Shown: positions 32,157 through 36,276 of the stretch, piece by piece
Numbering within the stretch: position 1 is the stretch's first letter
Layout of the letters: each line of letters starts with the position of its first letter
From: JBFWWW01 sp050245975
Lineage (GTDB): Bacteria > Pseudomonadota > Alphaproteobacteria > Rhizobiales > Hyphomicrobiaceae
Reading direction: 5' to 3'
NCBI GenBank assembly: GCA_050245975.1
Contig: JBFWWW010000016.1
Span: forward strand, 1-36,276
DNA: 36,276 nt
Notes under the pieces: generated by a model
What the model saw: the letters and a program-made list of their open reading frames with translations, nothing else
Database searches by the model: none
Told to the model about the DNA's origin: nothing
Translations under genes and position numbers: made by a program

Positions 32157-32303
32157 ATGAAGAAGCGCCTCTGTCCATTGTCCGGCACACCTCAGCGATT
32201 GCCCCGCTCGGCGGCGGCGCGCGCACAGCGCCCGGAGCCCGAATGGTTCATGGTGCTTCTCTGGCGCAAGAACAAACACCACCGCCCGCCAAGTAAAGGC
32301 TAG
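32157..32303 (+). CDS. Candidate small basic protein (48 aa)
   Basis: A 48-residue frame begins MKKRLCPLSG at ATG 32157, with GGAG seven bases upstream, and ends in a tryptophan-containing hydrophobic patch (WFMVLLW) followed by a basic tail. The terminator-like hairpin at 32354 follows. The good ribosome-binding site and position between a CtrA box and a terminator make it a possible gene, but there is no recognisable family. Confidence 0.3.
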   Translation: MKKRLCPLSGTPQRLPRSAAARAQRPEPEWFMVLLWRKNKHHRPPSKG

Positions 32304-32353
32304 CTGACGCCTGCCGGCGGCGCGGTGCGAGCGACTGCCGGCCACGCGAATAA

Positions 32354-32379
32354 AAAGGCCGACCTCGGGGTCGGCCTTT
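32354..32379 (-). terminator. Rho-independent terminator of the amidase gene (probably bidirectional)
   Basis: A perfect 10-bp stem AAAGGCCGAC / GTCGGCCTTT with a 6-base loop lies 23 bases beyond the amidase stop. On the minus strand it is followed by a T run (TTTTTATT when read with the stem end). On the plus strand the tail is TTTGTCGTTT, weaker but usable. Confidence 0.88.
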
Positions 32380-32402
32380 GTCGTTTCCGCCGCCTGCCGC
32401 GG

Positions 32403-33692
32403 CTACATCGGCAGCCGGGCGACCTGGTGGCTGAAGTAGTTGTCGACCGCGGTGACGATGGACGTCGACACCTTCTCGCGCCAGCGGTCGGACTTGAGCA
32501 GCTCCGCGTCCGACTTGTTGCTGACGTAGGCGAGTTCGATGAGGACCGAAGGCACCTGCGCCGTCTTGAGCACGGCGAAGGCCGCTTCCCGGTCGGGATT
32601 GTCGTGTAGGCTGGTGCTGGCGCCCATGAACTCGATCACGGAGCGGGCGAAGACGGACGTGCGGTCACGCGTCACCTGGATCTCGCGGCGGGCGAGATCG
32701 GACAGGATGCCGGCCACGGTCGAGAGGTCGTCGGTGCTCTTCAGCGCGGCAAGTTCCGCCTTCGAGAGCACGTTCTCGCCGACCTCGCTCTTGGCCGACG
32801 CCTGCAGGTTCTTGGCAACGGATTCGCGCAGCGAGTAGATCGTCGCGCCCCGCGCCGTGGTCGTGGCGTAGTCGGCATGCACGGCGATGAAGAGCGCCGC
32901 CTTGTGGCGTTCGGCGAAGGCGCGGCGCTCGCCGAGCTCGACAAACGTGTCGTCGTCGCGCGTCATCAGCACGTGATAGCGGCCGGTCGCCTTCAGCTTG
33001 TCGCGCAGCTTGAGGCTGAAGGCGAGCACCACGTCCTTCTCGATGGTGCCGAATTTCTCGGCGCCGGAATCATGCCCGCCGTGACCCGGATCGATGACGA
33101 TGACGGGCTTGTAGATTCCGGCTGCCAGAACTTCCGGCCGGACGGCCGGCTGCGGCAGCGGCGGCTGCAAGCCGGCGGCGCCAAGCCCCGACGGCGGCGG
33201 CAGGCCGCTGTGGGCATGCGTCTTGGGCTTGGCGAAGCCGTTGAACGGAACGATCTCCAGCACCAGCTTAGCATGCTTGCCGTTGGTCTCGATGGCGGAG
33301 CGCTCGACGACGACGGGAGCGGCGACGTCGATGACGACGCGGGCGCGGCCCGGCGCCGACTGGCCGGCGCGGACCGACTTGATGAGGCCCACCTGACGGC
33401 CGCCCGGCAGCGACGGCAGCAGCAGCTTCACGTCGGGAAATTCGACGATGACCCGGTTGGGCTCGGTGAGCGAGAAGACCTGGAATTCGACGGCGCGCTC
33501 GAGGCCGATGACAAAGCGCGTGCGCGATGCCGTGGCGTCGACGCCGCCGTCATGGGTGGCAGCCAGGGCTGGGTCCGGACCGTTGGAGGCGACCTGCTGG
33601 GCAAGCGCATACGCTGGCGCAAAAGCCAGGAGGACGGCGGCTAGCAGCAGGTGAAACAAGCGGCGCGCAGTGCGCCGCAAGCACGATCCCAT
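32403..33692 (-). CDS. N-acetylmuramoyl-L-alanine amidase with AMIN domain (AmiC type)
   Basis: This 429-residue periplasmic enzyme cleaves the amide between muramic acid and the stem peptide of peptidoglycan, mainly during septum splitting. A signal peptide (cleavage near ALA at 31) is followed by an AMIN domain (about 57-150), which targets such amidases to the cell wall, a proline-rich linker (165-187) and the amidase_3 domain. Zinc and catalytic residues are visible: H204 (DPGHGGHDSGA), E218 (TIEKD), H272 (AVHADY) and E386 (VLIELAYVSN). ATG 33692 was used; an adjacent GTG is one codon upstream. A strong terminator follows. Confidence 0.94.
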   Translation of the reverse strand: MGSCLRRTARRLFHLLLAAVLLAFAPAYALAQQVASNGPDPALAATHDGGVDATASRTRFVIGLERAVEFQVFSLTEPNRVIVEFPDVKLLLPSLPGGRQVGLIKSVRAGQSAPGRARVVIDVAAPVVVERSAIETNGKHAKLVLEIVPFNGFAKPKTHAHSGLPPPSGLGAAGLQPPLPQPAVRPEVLAAGIYKPVIVIDPGHGGHDSGAEKFGTIEKDVVLAFSLKLRDKLKATGRYHVLMTRDDDTFVELGERRAFAERHKAALFIAVHADYATTTARGATIYSLRESVAKNLQASAKSEVGENVLSKAELAALKSTDDLSTVAGILSDLARREIQVTRDRTSVFARSVIEFMGASTSLHDNPDREAAFAVLKTAQVPSVLIELAYVSNKSDAELLKSDRWREKVSTSIVTAVDNYFSHQVARLPM

Positions 33693-33851
33693 CACGTCGA
33701 CCCCCGTCTACGCAGCACCACCCAACTGGCGGGACGCGATAAAGTTACCTTAAAAAGTGGCTTTTTGCAGGTATGCCAGACACTAAGTTATTGGTCTCGA
33801 AACCTTAACGAAGCGTGTGTGCGAGGGGGCGGAGCAGGTTCAGGAGCGGGT

Positions 33852-34625
33852 TCAGAGGTTGACCTGGCGGGCGTAGCCCTGGTCGACCGTCTCCTCCAGC
33901 ATCTGCTTATAAGTCTCGAAAATCTCGTCTTTTTTTCCGAACTCGCCGATGTCGCGCGCCGCGAATGCCTCCTGCTTGCGGTAGACGATCGGCGCCGCCA
34001 CGGGGATGAAGGTGGCGCCGCGCTGCTTGTTGAGGGTGGTGATCAGCCCGCGCATCACCCCGAGCCTGTCGATCTGCGACACCAGCACCATGCGCATGGC
34101 CCCCTTCGTCAGCGAGACGAGGTGGATGAAGGACGACGAGGCCGGAATATAGAGCCGCCCGCGGTGGGCGTAGGGCGCATCGCGCCGGTCGCGCTCCTCA
34201 AACAGCAGGCTCGGCCAGTCCGGGTCCCAGCGCACGTCGGTGCGATAGGCGACGACGATGCCGGGCTGGGTGAAGCTCGGCCGCACCGTGAGGTAGCTGC
34301 CGATGTAGTGGTCGACGCCCGCGCGCGTGTAGGCCCCCATGTAGACGGGCGCCACCGCGCCGCCCGCGCCGCCGACCTCGGGCGCGCTGTCGGCGGTCTC
34401 CCGGCCGTCGAGCCCCTTCACCTTGTCGAAGTCGAGGCCCAGCACCATGCAGACGTCGAACAGCGTCTGGTCGCGCACAGCCCGGCCCGCCAGCATGTTC
34501 TGCACGGTCTTCTCGTGGCAGTCGGCGGCGTCGGCCAGCTCGGCCTGCGTCAGCTTCTTCTCGATCATGGCCGTCCGGATCATCGCCAGCGCCGCTTCCC
34601 GGCGACTTTTCCCATCTTGGCGCAT
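33852..34625 (-). CDS. Helix-turn-helix regulator with an unrecognised C-terminal domain
   Basis: This 257-residue protein begins with an XRE-type helix-turn-helix (about 13-65; LTQAELADAADCHEKTVQNMLAG is the DNA-reading unit). The remaining part, about 92-250, is not a domain I recognise. It contains GAYTRAGVDHYIGSYLTVRPSF, GIVVAYRTDVRWD, RGRLYIPASSSFIHLVSL and a basic, possibly regulated, tail. It is neither a cupin nor a typical peptidase domain by eye. ATG 34625 was chosen because the helix-turn-helix follows shortly after; a longer frame adds 24 residues. The gene is divergent from nothing nearby and lies between the amidase and the TauE/SafE permease genes, all on the minus strand. Confidence 0.85.
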   Translation of the reverse strand: MRQDGKSRREAALAMIRTAMIEKKLTQAELADAADCHEKTVQNMLAGRAVRDQTLFDVCMVLGLDFDKVKGLDGRETADSAPEVGGAGGAVAPVYMGAYTRAGVDHYIGSYLTVRPSFTQPGIVVAYRTDVRWDPDWPSLLFEERDRRDAPYAHRGRLYIPASSSFIHLVSLTKGAMRMVLVSQIDRLGVMRGLITTLNKQRGATFIPVAAPIVYRKQEAFAARDIGEFGKKDEIFETYKQMLEETVDQGYARQVNL

Positions 34626-34718
34626 GGCGTCCGGCGATCTCCGTGGTTTTGCAGGCAGGGCAGGGCGAAAATAGCGTGCAAGCCCGCCGGATCGCAAACG
34701 CTCATCTGCGTCCCGCCC

Positions 34719-35441
34719 TCAGGTGAGCGCGCTGCACAGCATGACGAGGCCGGATATGGCGAGGAGGGCGTCCATCACGTGCCGGAACTGGTAGCTGTCC
34801 ATGCGCATGACGAAACGCTTGGCGAGCCATGAGCCCGCGGTGAGCGAGGCGCCGATGATCAGGCCGTGCAGCAGCGTCTCCAGCGGCATGGCGCCGAACG
34901 TGCGGAAGACGACGGCCTTCGAGATGCCCATGGCGGCGGAGCCCAGCGCCTCGGTGGAGAGATAGGCGCCCTTGACCAGGCCGTAGGCGAGGAAGAACGG
35001 CGTGTTGACGGGGCCGATCGTGGCCACGATGCCGGACATGAAGCCGATGCCGGCGCCCACCAGGGCGAGATGCCACAGCCCGATCCTGAGCCCGCGCGCC
35101 AGCAGCCAGCGGCGGATCGGGATCATCAGCAGGAAAAAGCCGCCGAGGGTGGCTTCGACGACACGCGGATCGAGCGCGATCAGCGTCCGCGCGCCGAGCG
35201 CCGCGGCGGGCACGGCCGTCGCGCTGAAGGCCGCCGCGGCGGCCCAGTCGACGACACGCCACCACACGGCCACCCGCGACAGGTTCGCCATCAGGCCGGC
35301 AATGGCCATCAGCGGCACCGTCTCCTTCGGCCCGACGGTGAGAACGAGCACCGGCATGAGGATGATCGACGAGCCGAAGCCGACAATGCCGCCGAGCGTG
35401 CCGGCGGCCAGCCCGACCGCGAGAATGAGGACCCAGGTCAT
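34719..35441 (-). CDS. TauE/SafE-family (TSUP) sulfite exporter-like permease
   Basis: This 240-residue membrane protein has about eight hydrophobic segments in two halves. Each half begins with a glycine-rich, GGIVGFGSS-like motif in the first half and GIGFMSGIVATIGPVNTPFF in the second, as is usual for TSUP carriers. Members export sulfite, sulfoacetate or related C-S compounds. ATG 35441 was used; the in-frame TTG at 35468 has no clear ribosome-binding site. Its upstream region contains the 13-bp repeats and the AT-rich palindrome described separately. Confidence 0.9.
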   Translation of the reverse strand: MTWVLILAVGLAAGTLGGIVGFGSSIILMPVLVLTVGPKETVPLMAIAGLMANLSRVAVWWRVVDWAAAAAFSATAVPAAALGARTLIALDPRVVEATLGGFFLLMIPIRRWLLARGLRIGLWHLALVGAGIGFMSGIVATIGPVNTPFFLAYGLVKGAYLSTEALGSAAMGISKAVVFRTFGAMPLETLLHGLIIGASLTAGSWLAKRFVMRMDSYQFRHVMDALLAISGLVMLCSALT

Positions 35442-35532
35442 GTCGTATCGGCCAGTCCAGGAGCGCAAACGGCCGCCGAATCGGGAGATCCGGCGCCGGA
35501 GCGGCGCTCAGAAAGCACGGCGGCAAGTCCCG

Positions 35533-35571
35533 TGTCCACAGCTCCTGTCCACAGTCCCTGTCCACGTGCGG
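35533..35571 (+). repeat. Three 13-bp direct repeats with a TGTCCACA core (DnaA-box-like)
   Basis: TGTCCAC recurs at 35533, 35546 and 35559 with an exact 13-base period; the first two copies read TGTCCACAG and the third TGTCCACG. With the preceding base, the second copy (CTGTCCACA) matches eight of nine positions of the actinobacterial DnaA box TTGTCCACA. They lie immediately left of an AT-rich tract and palindrome. Confidence 0.75.
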
Positions 35572-35591
35572 GCGGGCGCGACGCGACATAA

Positions 35592-35617
35592 TATTATATC
35601 GGATATCCGATATAATA
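35592..35617. promoter_or_regulatory. Perfect 26-bp AT-rich palindrome (operator) in a divergent promoter region
   Basis: The left arm TATTATATCGGAT is followed by its exact reverse complement, with no spacer. A further related half-site, CGATATATAAT, follows at 35618-35628. Three perfect TATAAT hexamers fall here: two on the plus strand (35611-35616, 35623-35628) and one on the minus strand (35598-35593). Any regulator bound would control the TauE/SafE-like gene (minus) and the exported protein gene (plus). No good -35 elements were found, so activator dependence is possible. Confidence 0.7.
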
Positions 35618-35717
35618 CGATATATAATGGTTTTGAATTCTGGAATATATTTACTGCCGGTTAATCCGGCGCAGGCTCCCTGCGAAGGATCGTCATCGCT
35701 GATCCGGACGGAAATCC

Positions 35718-36276
35718 GTGCGCCGCTGCAAGATCCCGCTCTGCATCGCAATCGTCGCGGCGTTCGCCGCCGGCGCGGCCGCCCGTGCCGGCGATGCCGA
35801 TGCCTTGCGCGGCACGCTCGCGGAGACCGGCTCGGAGAAAGCCACCACCGCCGCCACGCTCTCGTTCGCTGCCGGCGCCACCACCAATGCCGGCCCGCAG
35901 TTCGACAAGGTGCCGGGCGCGGTCTTCGAAGCGGGCGCGGAAATCCAGCACGTCCGCCCCACGTCGCTCGGCGAGCTCACGCTGTCGGCCACGCTGCGCG
36001 ACCGCCAGTATCCCGACGCGCCGGATGCCGACGAGCTCGCCTATCGCCTCGGGGCGTCGCTCGATGCCACCGCCGGCGGCCGCCAGACGCTCGCCACGCT
36101 CGCCGTCCAGCACGGCACGAGCCTCGACGAGAACCTGACGGAGTATTCCACATCCTGGCGCACGGAATGGCAGCGCAAGGACTGGTCGCCGTTCGTCAAG
36201 ATCTCGGCCGCCTATCTCGACTACGCCGATCTTGTCACCGGCTTCCTCGAGACCGGCAACCAGGACGACCGCGATC
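35718..36276 (+). CDS. Exported protein, probably outer-membrane beta-barrel (3' end outside window)
   Basis: Only the first 186 residues are present. A signal peptide (MRRCKIPLCIAIVAAFAAGA) with likely cleavage after ARA near residue 23 leads into a mature part rich in alternating polar/nonpolar stretches (TLSFAAGATTN, GAEIQHVRP, GELTLSATLRDRQYP, RLGASLDATAG, QTLATLAVQHGTS, WRTEWQRKDWSPFVKISAAYLDY). This pattern fits amphipathic beta strands of an outer-membrane barrel. The start is GTG 35718, preceded by a weak GGA. No family is assigned. It is divergent from the TauE/SafE-like gene across the palindrome. Confidence 0.75.
   Translation, partial: MRRCKIPLCIAIVAAFAAGAAARAGDADALRGTLAETGSEKATTAATLSFAAGATTNAGPQFDKVPGAVFEAGAEIQHVRPTSLGELTLSATLRDRQYPDAPDADELAYRLGASLDATAGGRQTLATLAVQHGTSLDENLTEYSTSWRTEWQRKDWSPFVKISAAYLDYADLVTGFLETGNQDDRD

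Larger units (their letters stand above)
31842..32402. other. Intergenic region between lipid kinase and amidase genes
   Basis: This 561-base region contains the CtrA box at its left end, one weak small-ORF candidate (32157-32303) and the terminator at 32354-32379. Codon structure is not convincing elsewhere. A short GAATGC-ACA-GCATTC inverted repeat lies near 31925. Confidence 0.5.

Noticed and set aside
33651..34832. Plus-strand 393-residue frame opposite the HTH regulator gene
   Set aside because: Antisense shadow, Arg/His-rich, with no ribosome-binding site or domain.
35533..35628. Chromosomal replication origin
   Set aside because: DnaA-like repeats and AT-rich DNA are present, but none of the usual origin neighbours is in the window and the repeats match the alphaproteobacterial box imperfectly.

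Overview
The window is a GC-rich chromosomal segment of an alphaproteobacterium, most likely of the order Hyphomicrobiales. The evidence is an RpoH with an alphaproteobacterial-style RpoH box (30282-30308), a DUF2852-like protein, a small membrane protein divergent from an RluD-type pseudouridine synthase, a perfect CtrA-type box, and many Tat-exported binding proteins with TRAP and ABC transporters. No rRNA, CRISPR array, insertion sequence, integrase or phage gene was seen. One tRNA is present (tRNA-Glu, CTC).

Layout. 1-96 is the tail of an upstream gene followed by a terminator. 167-5696 (minus) is a complete peptide-type ABC importer operon: binding protein, two permeases and two ATPases, the last four joined by ATGA overlaps. 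5891-17719 is an accessory catabolic region. It holds an SDR dehydrogenase, an acetolactate-synthase-like ThDP enzyme, a 2-oxoacid dehydrogenase E1 alpha/beta pair without E2/E3, an unrecognised protein made of two tandem copies of one domain, a TRAP transporter (Tat-exported binding protein and fused DctQM), a fluoroacetate-dehalogenase-type hydrolase with all catalytic residues, a YbaK-type deacylase and a second ThDP enzyme. 17740-22971 (minus) runs from an internally duplicated periplasmic protein through a DUF2852-like protein, an MFS carrier and an ArsB-like carrier to an FAD oxidoreductase. 23369-27678 (plus) is an FCD-type GntR regulator with its own promoter and two palindromes, a nitrate/taurine-type ABC importer, and an UlaG-like metallo-hydrolase lacking one metal-ligand histidine.

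From 27978 the content looks like core genome: tRNA-Glu, a small membrane protein, an RluD-type pseudouridine synthase, rpoH, a diacylglycerol-kinase-family lipid kinase, a CtrA box, an AMIN/amidase_3 cell-wall amidase, an HTH regulator with an unrecognised C-terminal domain, and a TauE/SafE permease. At 35533-35617 three 13-bp repeats and a perfect 26-bp AT-rich palindrome precede an exported, probably outer-membrane, protein cut off by the window end.

Working hypothesis for the accessory region (inference): the TRAP system imports a small organic acid, the dehalogenase-like hydrolase, SDR and ThDP enzymes process it, and the duplicated-domain protein does an unknown step. The GntR-controlled ABC/metallo-hydrolase module is a second, separate uptake-plus-hydrolysis unit.
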